From contig JADWQD010000016.1 in NCBI GenBank assembly GCA_016110215.1, forward strand, positions 248,001 through 312,000: a stretch of 64,000 bases of DNA. The letters run 5' to 3'. The first letter of the stretch is position 1, and every line of letters starts with the position of its first letter. The notes beneath the pieces were generated by a model. That model had not been told where the DNA came from. It was given only the letters and a program-made list of their open reading frames with translations, and ran no database searches. This document shows, in pieces, positions 1 to 10,867 of this stretch. The position numbers were made by a program, and so were the translations under genes. The DNA is from Capronia americana (taxonomy: Eukaryota > Ascomycota > Eurotiomycetes > Chaetothyriales > Herpotrichiellaceae).

Positions 1-1268
1 GAAAGACTGTGCCAACACCATCATCATTGCCGCCGATGCCATCTCCTCTTCCATCAAAGACACGTCCGTTCTTGATACCTGACACTTACGAAGGGTTGGA
101 GTCGGCACTGATGAGGCCTCTCAAGAACAATCCTCCGCTTTCGAAGCCGCCATCATTCCCGTCCTCAGGCGTCAAAACTGCTCACCCCTACCAAGGTGGT
201 ACGTCTGGCGGACTGAAACGCGTGCAATCGCTTATCGGATCTGGCGCTATGACCCGATACAAAGATACCCGCAACGGCTTGCTTGGGACAGACTTCTCCA
301 CAAAGCTCTCGGCTTGGCTGGCACTGGGATGCATCACCGCCCGCCAGATACATTTCCAACTTCTTGACTTTGAGAACGGCCGAGATGACCAGTACAAAAA
401 CACCGAAGGGTACGGCAAAGGCGAGAACAATGGTACCGCCGCTGTTCGCTTTGAACTCTTGTGGCGAGACTACATGAGGCTGTGTACGCGGAAATTCGGC
501 TCTCGCCTGTTCCGGCTTGGGGGTTTTCGGAATGATACATCGTACCCGTGGAAGGCGCCAGGAAGCGGTCCCGAGGTGGCCAAGATGCTCGACAGATTCC
601 TACGGGGAACGACAGGGACATCCCTCATCGACGCGAGTCAGCGCGAACTCTTCCTCACAGGTTACACCAGCAACAGGGCACGACAGAATGTGGCCAGCTA
701 CCTGGCCAAGCATCTGGGCATAAACTGGAAATTAGGGGCCGAATGGTACGAATGTATGTTGATTGACTACGACGTCAGTTCAAATTGGGGCAACTGGCAA
801 TACGTCGCCGGAGTGGGTAACGACCCAAGAGGGGAGGCAAGAGTGTTCAACCCTATCAAGCAAGCCTGTGACTATGACCCACAGGGAGAATACTGCAAGG
901 CCTGGGTGGAGGAGCTGCGTGGACTTGATGACCCGCAGGAAATTTTCCAGCCATGGAAGGTCAGTAACGAAAGCAGAGCCGAATTGGGGCTTGCGGGCCT
1001 CGAGACGGTAGATCATCCGTTGAAGAGGATCGACTTTAAAGTCGGGGGATGGGCGAGACACGGTAGCGGAGGTGGTCGGTATGGAGGGAGTAGCAAAGGG
1101 AATACCAATGACGGAGTCGAGGGCGGACGAGGGCGAGGTGGAGGTAGCTTTGGTGCAAGAGGAGCATATCGAGGACAAAGGAAAGGCAATCGAGGTCGCG
1201 GGTATGGTCGGCAGGGCATTATGGACAAAGCTGCTGGTCACACAGTGGCCAATGGAAACCGGCATTGA
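1..1268 (+). CDS. Cryptochrome-DASH (photolyase family), 5'-truncated at the window edge
   Basis: This is the C-terminal part of a blue-light flavoprotein of the cryptochrome/photolyase family. The frame is open to the left edge, so the N-terminal photolyase domain lies outside the window. The FAD-binding helical domain is clear: WRDYMRLCTRKFG, then GYTSNRARQNVASYL, then DYDVSSNWGNWQYVAGVGNDP, a run typical of the CRY-DASH branch. After the helical domain comes a tail of about 70 residues rich in Gly and Arg with RG/RGG-like repeats, ending at the TGA at 1266-1268. Fungal CRY-DASH proteins commonly carry such a tail. Family members bind FAD and an antenna cofactor and repair pyrimidine dimers in single-stranded DNA or act as photoreceptors; which applies here cannot be told. 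The subfamily is certain; the 5' structure is unknown. Confidence 0.93.
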   Translation, partial: KTVPTPSSLPPMPSPLPSKTRPFLIPDTYEGLESALMRPLKNNPPLSKPPSFPSSGVKTAHPYQGGTSGGLKRVQSLIGSGAMTRYKDTRNGLLGTDFSTKLSAWLALGCITARQIHFQLLDFENGRDDQYKNTEGYGKGENNGTAAVRFELLWRDYMRLCTRKFGSRLFRLGGFRNDTSYPWKAPGSGPEVAKMLDRFLRGTTGTSLIDASQRELFLTGYTSNRARQNVASYLAKHLGINWKLGAEWYECMLIDYDVSSNWGNWQYVAGVGNDPRGEARVFNPIKQACDYDPQGEYCKAWVEELRGLDDPQEIFQPWKVSNESRAELGLAGLETVDHPLKRIDFKVGGWARHGSGGGRYGGSSKGNTNDGVEGGRGRGGGSFGARGAYRGQRKGNRGRGYGRQGIMDKAAGHTVANGNRH

Positions 1269-2878
1269 GGGCAAGGAGTACAGAACAGACGTGGATTTAG
1301 GGCAGACATCTGGTACGGATCTGAATATTGCTTGACGATACCGGTGGCCACTACTGTGGTCGACTGTTGGCGTCGCAGAGACGATGCGCTGACATCTTCT
1401 TTCCCTATGCCCAGTGTACTGAACACCAGCCCTGCAGAGGGAATGGTCCCAGTATCCGGCCTCATCACGTCCCCTCGATGCAGCGGGAATCCTCCTGGTG
1501 AGCAGACCGGGAGACCTTGAGAAATGACTCGGATGCATTCGGCCATATGTGACACGTCGATTGTAGCCGTGATGCAGTCCGCCTGTTGAAAGAATCCAGC
1601 AAGTTTGCAAGGATGGCAGGAGGATTCAAATAGTAGCGGCCTGAATCTTGGCCCCTCACCTTGCGAATCTCCGTCGGCCGTTAAAGGCTGTACTCGTATA
1701 TTTCCCAGCACGGCTTTACGCTGCTGGTGCCCCCCAAAGCGAAGTAGTATGAATGTTCGTTCAGTCAGATTCCCCCCTCCCTCCCTATGCGGTCAGTCGG
1801 CCGGCAGCTTGGGGACATGAGTTCCCTCGGCAATACGGGTAGCGTAGTGTGTAGACGGGAGAAGCGAAATCAGAACTGTCCTAGGGAGGTGCCCGCAGGA
1901 TTGAGAGTGACGCTCAGAATCGGTGAGAAGGAACAACCAAGAGCCCGCCGGGGGATTTACCTAACTAGTCGCTGGTCAGCAAGTGCGAAAGGGGAAAGCG
2001 GAAACACTGTTGGATTGCTGCCAATGGAGGATGGTCTGGATGGTCCGCTATATGATGGGGATAGAGCCAGCACCATGAACACAATGCCGAAGCGAGGGTG
2101 CATAAGGAGGGCCTTGGTTTGTGCTCACCTTGCTTCGAGTCGAGGGATCGTCGTGTTCCGCGTGCGTATCCCGTATTTGTACTGTGTATGTGCCCAGTGA
2201 GAGAACCGTATCACTGAGCGCGTGTCTGGGGGAAGACAACCAAATCTCGATGCCGCACACACATGCCTCGGCATCTTCACGTTGCACAGGGTACTCGGTA
2301 TTCATGTCGGAGTGTCCTCCCAATCTGGCTTCTGGACATGGCGAAAGCGCACTGAAGACACTGCCATTGGGCGCGTGGCTGGGCGTGTCATCCGCCGAAT
2401 CCTTTGTGTGTGTCTGTTCCCCGCCGCCTCCACCGTTTGGAAGACCAGGCAGATGACAAAAGGACAAGCCCGGATTCGAGGCTATTCCGGGTCGAGTTTC
2501 AGGACTTGTGCATCCTACAGGCAGCGTCAGCTTCCTTTGGCCGCCTCGGATTTACTGACAGAACAAGGGTTGCACTACGAGTACATGTACATAGTAGAGC
2601 CCTCGCCACACGCTCTAGATCCAGCATCTCAGCTTCTTCCGCACTGAATTATCTATTCGATCACTCCGTCGGTGCAGCGTCTCGCTTGCCACTGCCTATT
2701 GTCATCGTTGGACGGGTGCTGAAAACGGTCTGCTTAATCATTGGTTACGCAGCGCCGTCACGCTTGATGCGAGTACTCTGACATCGCGATCCGAACAACA
2801 ACTACTTACTTATACAGACATTGGCCGGCTGTTGCTCACATCGGTCTCCGCGATCTTCTCAATCAGACAGTGTGAGCC
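1269..2878. other. Intergenic, cry-DASH 3' flank and P450 promoter
   Basis: No open frame here shows a recognisable domain or a plausible exon series. The last ~100 bases before the P450 ATG are pyrimidine-rich and look like an ordinary fungal promoter and leader. Confidence 0.6.
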
Positions 2879-4584
2879 ATGGCAGCCATGTCGATTCCTC
2901 ATGTGCCCATCCCGGTCATCTTGATCGCCATTGTTGCCATCTACGCCATCCAGCGGATCTTCTATGAAATGACCACTGGTGCTCGGAGGCGCCAAATGAT
3001 CAGAGACAATGGATGCGAGGAAATCCCATGGTACCCTCACAAGGGCATCCTGGGCAAACTGTACGGCATAGATCTGATCAAGGACATGATCGCGTCTGGC
3101 AAACAAGGGCGGATGCACGAAGCCACCCGAATCAGAAACTTCGGAGACGGCAAAAAGACGCTCAAGCTTAGGCTGTTAAATAACAACGGTCAGCACATTG
3201 GATCTGTTTGGCTTTATCGTCACTGACCCGGGGGCGCAGTGATCTCTACCATTGAACCCGAGAACATCAAGACGATCCTGGCCACCAAGTTCCAGGACTA
3301 CTCTCTGGGCAACAGGCGAAAGGAGGTGTTCCTGCCCGTTTTCGGCCATGGGATCTTTGCAAACGACGGCGCCGCTTGGGAGAGATCGCGCTCCATGGTG
3401 CGGCCCAACTTCACCCGTCAACAGGTGGCCGATCTGGACATGTTCGAAACGCACATGTCTCACCTGATCGACTCGATTCCCCGTGATGGCTCTACCGTGG
3501 ACTTGCAAGATTTGTTCTTCGGCTTGACCATGGATTCCGCCACGGAATTTCTGTTCGGCAAATCGACAAACACCCTTGCGCCGGGCTTGGAGACCAAGTC
3601 GGCAAATGAGTTCGTAAAGGCCTTCGTATACGTCACTGAAGGTGCGTTATCCCCCCTTCATTTGAGGTGTCCCGCTCCATTGGCTGACAGATGGATTCTA
3701 CAGCTTGTGCGCAGAACTTCCGCTCCGGCGGTCTCGCCAAATACATTCCCGACTCGAAGTGGCGGAAGAGCGTCAAGATTATGCACAAGTTCGCGGACGA
3801 GGTCATTCAGGAGGCCATCGATGACTTGAGGACCGGCAAGCAAAATCCAAACGGCCGCTATGTCTTCCTGCACGCCTTGCTCCGCCAAACCCAAGACCCC
3901 TATGCGCTCCGCTCGGAATTGCTCAACATCCTCCTCGCGGGCCGCGACACCACGGCTGGATTGTTGTCCAACACATGGCACGTCCTGTCCAAGCGTCCGG
4001 ACGTGTGGGCCAAGTTGAAGGCCGAGGTCGATGAACTGGGCGGGGAGAAGCCGGATTACACGACGATCAAAGAGATGAAGTATCTGAAGTGGACACTCAA
4101 CGAATCACTCCGGATCATGCCCGTCGTCCCTGCCAACAGCCGGGAGGCCATGTGCGACACGATCTTACCCCTGGGCGGCGGAGTGGATGGCAAAGCGCCT
4201 GCGCTGGTACGAAAGGGAGAGGTAGTGGGGTACTCCCCGTGGTCGAGTAAGTCCAATGCTATTTACCCCCGTCATCTTTTGCAGCGCCACGCTAACGACA
4301 GTCCAGTGCACCGCCGCGAAGACTTTTACGGACCCGATGCATTGGAATTCAAGCCAGAGAGATGGGAGAACTTGCGGCCCGGGTGGGAATACCTGCCCTT
4401 CAACGGAGGGCCTCGGATCTGCGTGGGCCAGCAATATGCGCTGATGGAAGCATCCTATGCGACAATCAGATTGATTCAGACGTTCCCCCGGATCGAGAGT
4501 CGCGACAACGAGGAATGGCGCGAATGGATGACCGTCACGCTTGCCAGCGGCACAGGAGCCAAGGTGGCGCTTTTCGAAAAGTGA
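2879..4584 (+). CDS. Cytochrome P450, fungal alkane/fatty-acid hydroxylase type (CYP52-like clan)
   Basis: Four exons fit: 2879-3188, 3240-3641, 3704-4246, 4307-4584 (introns 51, 62 and 60 bp, all GT..AG, the last with a GCTAAC branch site), giving 510 aa. An N-terminal hydrophobic anchor (residues ~8-24) implies an ER membrane enzyme. The oxygen-binding I-helix AGRDTT is at ~316-321, the ExxR motif at E371/R374, and the heme loop FNGGPRICVGQQ has its cysteine at ~457. The stretch DTILPLGGGVDGKAP before the heme loop is characteristic of CYP52/CYP539-type enzymes, which hydroxylate the terminal carbon of alkanes or fatty acids using electrons from NADPH-P450 reductase. The exact CYP family and substrate cannot be assigned by eye. 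It stands alone, with no biosynthetic cluster around it. Confidence 0.92.
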
Positions 4585-6632
4585 TGCTGAGCAGTGATGG
4601 GATGTGTACTGGACCGTGCCTCCATCCACCCTCCTGGGAACTAATTACGGTAATCGGTCACGATGTTATGACACCACACACCGCACCGCGCAAAGGTGGA
4701 CATGGTGTACGTATTTTGTATTTGTAGAAAATTCACCACAGCAGCTCCTTTTTCTCACATTGCAGCCCCTGTTACATACGCTGGGGGGTCCTGTACTTGA
4801 CTTGACGCGATTGACACCAGGCAAGCATTGCGACCTCGTCGACGTAAAATAGTGAAGGGTTGTGCCGATCTGCTGGATGTGCTGGTTGACACCCGAAACA
4901 TAGGTGTCGAAGACACTTCCGAACGGACAGGCGTATTCGGTTAACAATGCACGGGCCAAGCCATCAATGACGAGACGAAGACTCGCCAGACCGGATCAGA
5001 CTATGAGTAGACAAGGCGAGTCGACGTCGAAACAGATCGGAAGTGAAGGGAGGGGAAGGAAATGAACATGTCCGTGTCCAAGCGCAAGGCATACTTCACA
5101 GTCCCTTCGACATCGCGCGGCAAGGCTGATGGATGGAACCTTTGACGAACTTGACGCGATGGTTTCGAGTTCCCGTAGACGCAAAAGACCGTGACTTACT
5201 TATACAAGCACTACTGTACCCCGTATTCGGGCTCAAGTTTACGAGTACTCGAAGTACGGGGGGAGACAGGCAGGCTAAATCCGACAGCGTGGCACAGTCG
5301 CTACATACTGTACCCAGTCACCAGTTATGTACAGTAATAGTAGTAGTTATTCACGCGGTCTCTATTCTTGATTCTTATGTGGGGGAGTCTCTGTCTCAGT
5401 CAGTCTCAGTCTCCGAGTCTGCCTCGCCGATGCTGAATGCTCGCACGCCCAAGGCTCAACCATCGATCGCTCAACCAATGGGTGCCTTTCCCAACACCCT
5501 CTGAATGCAACATTGTCCCAGCATTTTCGACTGTCTCGTAGCATCCCTGTTTCTGGAAGGAATTGTCCGAGCTTCTACGAGTACGAGCACGGGGGTGTTT
5601 TATTTTTTTCTGTTCTCATGCAGCCTGACTTACATAGGATAGTACTTGACGTGAGCGTGAGCGGGTACCATCGTGGCGGCACCTACGACCGAGGTAAGGA
5701 TCCATATCTAAGGGGCTGTGCATGAGCTGGCGACTCAACTAAAACGTAACCCCGGACTGTTCTGTTCACATGAGGCCCCCCGATGACGAAGTTCGGACGT
5801 CTCTCCGCATGATCAACCCGTCTAGCCCCGTCATGATTTGTGCTTCACAGTTAACTCACTTAGCGACGTCCCGCCCGGCTGAACGCCCGTCAGAGCCAGA
5901 GCCAGAACCGGCAGATGGTGATGCCCTGGATGCCCCTGTCCTTTGCCCCGGCTTTCAGTGACGGCCGAGGACGTCGACTCGATGGCCGACTCTCCACCAT
6001 TCGCTTGGACGCTTGTCGCCCTGTCGCATGTGTCCAACATTCAGCTCTAAATGGGCAAGGGTTAACTAAGTGTCTCTACGGGCGTCCGCTAGCGACACGT
6101 TGTTGAGCGCCGGCTGACTTGGGGGTTGTTTGTTAACGACTCGTTCTGTGCTTCGAGGCGTGAGGCGCACTTCTTCCTCCTCGTTGCCGTTGTCGTAGTC
6201 ATTCTCTCTGCCTCATCTTCGCATGCGTTCTGCTGTCGTCCCTCACCGCTGGGCACAATCTCTTCCGCAGCGTTTGGGATCTTTCGCTGGCTTCAGACTC
6301 AGCGACTCCACAAGATCCTACCAGACCGCTCGACCTTGCCCACAGCATCGCTCGGCAACTTGATCGAGGAAACCGGCCGCGTGCGAGGTTCAGGCTCAGG
6401 CTCAGGTTCGGGTCCAGAGTTCCACGAGACTGGTGATTGACTAGCCCGTCGAACAACAAGAGTCGGAAACGACGTGGGACGAGCTACCCACCACTCCGTC
6501 GTCCTCTGCAGAACAGGCACTCACCGCCACCTAAAAACGTTGCTGCTCGAACTCGAACTCCCCGTCGCGCTTAAAGCTCCCTTTCGTCGCCTCGACGAAA
6601 TGACGGAATTGCGCATATAGCTGAGTATCGGT
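4585..6632. other. Intergenic, 2 kb
   Basis: No gene recognised. It contains simple imperfect repeats of TCTCAG/CAGTCT (about 5388-5420), of CAGAGC (about 5895-5910) and of GGCTCA/GGTTCG (about 6390-6416). The CT-rich stretch from about 6130 to 6630 is probably the promoter and leader of the next gene. Confidence 0.55.
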
Positions 6633-8122
6633 ATGGCTCCCAGATTCGACCTGCAGCGGCGTAATGACACCGACGATGGCAATTGGCGCACCTTTGCTTC
6701 CGACGAGGATTTCATCCTGGAGGGCTGGTCCGAGGGGTTTATGGTCGGCGCGCTCGTCATCATGGCTTGCATCACCATTGCGAACATGAGGAGGAAGGTC
6801 CTTTTACACAAGTTGATTTTGGTCGAGGTAAGTTGAAAAATCGCCCGGCGGGGACGAATACCATGTCTGCATACATGCGGGCGCCGGTCCGAGAACAAGG
6901 ACAAAGACATATGTGAGGCTGACACATCCAAATCCTTCAGCAACTTGCAGCACTGTCACATGGTAAGAGATGCCGAGCGTGGACCAGCGGTTCCCTCTCC
7001 CTTGGAGACATGCGTACGGCACAGTGGTGCGTGACATGCTAACTGCTTGATAGGCACGTTCTGCTTCTTCGGCTTCAGGGGCTACGGCTGGTATTTGTCG
7101 TCGACGGCCATGTTCCTGTACTTGTCGTGGATCATTCACAATATCGTGGCGTGGATGAAGATCAAGCCCTTCTTCATGGACTCGAGAAGCATGTTCAAGC
7201 CTGAGACCGGCAAATGGGTACGCAGGATCTATTTGGGCACGTTGGCTCTGACGGTGCCGTTCATCTGCTGGCAAATCGCCAACAATTACCGATTCTTCAA
7301 CAACATCAACGACTACTATGTCAGCGTTCGTCCGTACGAACCCCTGATGAGGGATCCTTGGTGGGTCTTTACATGTCTGACGCTATTTCATGTCATCAAT
7401 TCCGTCTACGGCACCGGGGTCTTCGAGTTGATCAAACGCTCACCTCGTTTTGCGATCCTGTTGATCGCCATTTGTTTGGCCTTGGTCTTCACGGCCGTGG
7501 ACATTGCGGCCAGCATCCATAACTTTACTGGCAGCACCGACGGGTATGTCGCATGCTATTCTCTTCCAGCCATTACTGACCGGAGGTTAGAATCAATCCT
7601 TGGTGGAAAATCAGTCTCGTCTTCAAGTGCCTCACAGATACAATCATGCTCGACGATTTCAAGACTGAACTCAAACGCCTCAATGTGAAGCGCATGAGAA
7701 AGGAAGAATTGAGGAGGCACAGCTTCGCTCTGGTCGACGACCTCCACGATCCCAAGGACGGCGACGACAACCACATGGAGTTTACTGACGCGCTCAACAC
7801 CAATCCCCTTCGATTTCAGACGATGCAGAATCTGGACAACAGCCCAGATCATAGTCCGATGGGCCGTCCGAGGCAGGATTCGGTGACTGACTCGCAAGGG
7901 AATGAGAAGGAATCGGTCGGGAAAGCGGGCAAGAAGATCTCCAAATTGCCGGGTCTGAAGGACTTTGCCTTCGCCTCTGGAGGTCGAAAGAAAGCTAGAT
8001 TCCAAGATCCTGAGAAGGACGCGCGACACGAGGCCTCTCGGCCTCCTACTCAACCACAGGCGTCGGATCGGTTGGCCGATATGCGACGAAGCCTCGGCGT
8101 GATCGACTACCATAACCGCTGA
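6633..8122 (+). CDS. Polytopic membrane protein of unknown function, conserved in filamentous fungi
   Basis: Four exons fit: 6633-6827, a 22-nt exon 6941-6962, 7054-7543, and 7591-8122, giving 412 aa. The small exon encodes QLAALSH and restores the frame into GTFCFFGFRGYGWYLSS. Six or so hydrophobic segments follow one another: in exon 1 (FMVGALVIMACITIANM), around the microexon, WYLSSTAMFLYLSWIIH, IYLGTLALTVPFICW, VFTCLTLFHVINSVYG, and FAILLIAICLALVFTAV. The layout resembles a seven-helix protein. The last ~140 residues are polar, charged and probably cytoplasmic. I recall similar unnamed integral membrane proteins in other Pezizomycotina, with the conserved run NPWWKISLVFKCLTDTIMLDDFK after the last helix. 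No catalytic motif is visible, and a receptor or channel role would be speculation. Confidence 0.8.
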
Positions 8123-8661
8123 CGGAGTTGGAGCTCTGCGTGCGTCAGCAAGCCCTACACGAGTCTTTATGTGCCCATGAAGTTACGATCTTACCTCTTG
8201 TACCATTAGAGTGTTCGTGAATCCAAAACTGGGTGACCTGTTCTTTTAGCTAGGCGCTCCGGCGAATCTGGATTTCATCTGGCTTTTGCGCTGTTGGCGG
8301 GTTTGGATTTTGCATCTTCATTGCCTTCGGTGGTTGGGTCACTGCGGTCGCGATGGATGCTCCTTCTCTGTCGGCTTGGTCAGTCACAGCAATTGCCTTC
8401 GCACCATGGGGGTCTGTCCTGCTTGGAAGGAGCAGTCTTGCCGGCTGCCTTCCGACCGTGGATGAAGGACCCAGATATCTTTCATCCTCCTCCGCCGTCG
8501 TCAATCTGTCTGGATCAACATCTGTTTGTACCGCATTGATACCCGTCTCAGTCGTTCATTGCTTCACTGTATCAGCAGCTTCAACCCGGTCAGCAGAGTG
8601 TATATTCCGGCGGTCTCGGTCGATCTGCAGCCTATTGACCTTCACTGAAGCATCACCGAAA
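8123..8661. other. Intergenic between two membrane-protein genes
   Basis: This holds the 3' flank of the upstream gene and the promoter of the next. An in-frame extension upstream of 8662 (from 8353) is open but lacks any recognisable feature and is more likely leader than protein. Confidence 0.5.
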
Positions 8662-9297
8662 ATGGCTTCCCACTCGAGATTCCAATCACCTTTCTTCGGA
8701 GGCAGTGACAACAAGACCTCCCACTCAGACAGTGTTCCGCATTACAACTCTGTTGTCGACCTCGAGCTCGGAACGGAAGAACTGATGCGTCCGCTTCCAG
8801 AGTACAGTTTGGTACAAGGGGAAGGTTTCCAGCTTTTCGGACTCTGCTAACTGTGTGCATAGGCCACGCCGTTTCCACCAGCACACGACTTGCAAGTCGA
8901 CGGCGCGATCGGGACTCCCCACCTCGAGATGCGCGATCTTTCGGCTCGCGGACACCACTCAGAAGACAGCATAAAGCAACGAAAAGAGATCTCTGTGAGG
9001 AAGCGCTGGCGAGCCTTGCTCATATCCATGGGTTGGCTTTTGCTCATTCTCGCTTCTGTCGCCTGCGTGGTGCGAATATGTATATTGGTTCGGCGTCGCG
9101 AAGTCATGAGCACGGTTGAGGCCACGTTTTGGTTCCTTGTCCAGTTTGCTTGTTATTTTTTCCCACTGGCTCGGCTGGTTGTTCTAGGCGTCAGTATTGC
9201 TGGTCCTAATGCCTCCCGTGGTCGGCGACTCTGCGGTCACACTGTTGCCCTCTTGTCTTTGGCGATAGCAATCGGAGTGCCTCTTGGATTTCTCTAG
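8662..9297 (+). CDS. Small predicted three-helix membrane protein, unknown function
   Basis: Two exons, 8662-8811 and 8863-9297, are joined by a 51-bp intron with a GCTAAC branch site and a CATAG acceptor, giving 194 aa. The first ~100 residues are polar and probably disordered. Then come three hydrophobic segments: ALLISMGWLLLILASVACVV, FWFLVQFACYFFPLARLVVL, and VALLSLAIAIGVPLGF, the last running to the very C-terminus. A basic stretch (KQRKEISVRKRWR) precedes the first helix, which favours a cytoplasmic N-terminus. I do not recognise the family. The good splice signals and clean hydrophobic pattern support a real gene. The start is the first ATG giving a compact product; an upstream ATG at 8353 is in frame. 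Confidence 0.6.
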
Positions 9298-10867
9298 GAA
9301 GGAATGCGCCGGGGCTTTCTGATCAGGGATCAGTGACTCCCGAGATGCGTTGCAGGAACCGGTGGTGTTTTCTTTTGCGTCTCTTGAAAGGATGGCTGAA
9401 GGGACCGAAACGTCGAAATCCTGTGTTGCGCGAGAGGCAGGCCCGATGACAATATTGCGTCCAACGCTGTAGTGGAATGGGATTGATCAGACACAGTGAA
9501 GCCTTAGCTTATCTTTAATCCCTCTGCGTTGACAATGCTATACCATCAGGATCAGGATCCGTCTGCTTTCGTGTCCCGGAAGCGCATGTGTGTAAGAAAG
9601 AAGTGTCGCTATTGCTTTCGCTCTCGTCGAGCACGAGCTTGAGCCCAAGCCCCAAGCATGTGGCTGGTCTGGTCTGGATCTGAATCTCTGAACATCGTCG
9701 TGATACCTAACCTTCTTCCCTTCTAGACAGCCAACCCGCTCTCGTCGACACCATCATGCCAGAGGTACCTCGTACTGCTCTCCACTATACCTCTTTTCTC
9801 CCCTCATGTGCTATACATACCAATCTATCTATCCGTCCGTCCATCCATCCATCTTCCATCCATAGGCTTCCCCAACCAATTCTCTGAGAAGACTGTACAC
9901 ACAAACAGGCAGCAAAACCATTAAAGAAACTGAGTAGGCACGCATTTGAATGCAATGAGTGCGGGGGCCGGGCCCAGGGGAAGTTCGCAAAGACACCGTC
10001 GACTACGTAGCATGTACATCTACATGTCCATCTCCATGTCCATATCCAGAATATACGTACCGCGCTGTTCAAGGATTTTATGCGGCGTGGCTCCGTCCGG
10101 AGTACTGCCACGGTTGCGGGCTAACCTGGACTTATTGTTTCAGCCGTTGGCGTGTCGTTCGCTCTCGAGTATGGCACTGCGATAATTCGGTCTCAAACCC
10201 GCTGGAGATTCCGTCAAGGTATCCGGAGATGATTTTGAATGCCAAGTCGTGCACAGAAATGTAGGGCGCGGTCTACAGGACGATGGTGGAGAAGTACAGG
10301 CAGGTAGAAACGACATTAGCGAAAGGAAATCTACTGGAAAAGGCTTGTTGGAATGCATGTCATTCAATGGTGCTAGCTCAACTAAAAGAGAGTTACCATC
10401 TGCTAGCCGTAGAGATAGGCTCGTGGCTGCAGGATGGTCGGCAGTCGAAGACCGACTCAAGCGCACCCTCTGTGAAGAGGCATGGATGAGAAGTGCCCGT
10501 GTGGACTGTCATTGAATCGAAAATGAAATGAGCTGAACTGAATTGAGATCTCCTGGCCATTCTGATTTTCCCGCCATTTTTCTAAGGAAAAGAAGCAATA
10601 CTGAAAAACCAAGGAGATGTTGGCCCGTTTAATAGGGCTTCGTCTTTTGTTTCCGAAGCAGAGACTTCAACTGCCTTGAAAAGCTCCGAAGTTCGTGTTG
10701 CATGTTGATTGCACTTTGCCAGCCGTTGAGGGTCGGCGCAGTCGCAGTCACAGTCGGTCTGGAGTCATCGCTGTTGCGCTGTGAACAAGTTGCCTGCTGG
10801 TCGTGCACCGATGTGTGGATCAGTGAATGAGTGTGCAGAAGACCGTGTCGATGTTGCTGTGGCTGAC
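9298..10867. other. Intergenic, 1.57 kb, with a possible micropeptide gene
   Basis: No recognisable protein gene. A pyrimidine-rich leader precedes a possible two-exon micropeptide frame (9756-9764 joined to 9866-9937) and a tetranucleotide repeat at 9821-9863. The right end is the 3' flank of the Argonaute gene. Confidence 0.45.
9821..9863. repeat. Tetranucleotide microsatellite (CTAT/CCGT/CCAT)
   Basis: A run of 4-base units drifts from CTAT through CCGT to CCAT, interrupted once by TTCCAT. It is a simple repeat of no assigned function. Confidence 0.8.

Noticed and set aside
780..1610. 276-codon minus-strand frame overlapping cry-DASH
   Set aside because: It is antisense to a certain gene, has no family features, and reflects codon bias of the real frame.
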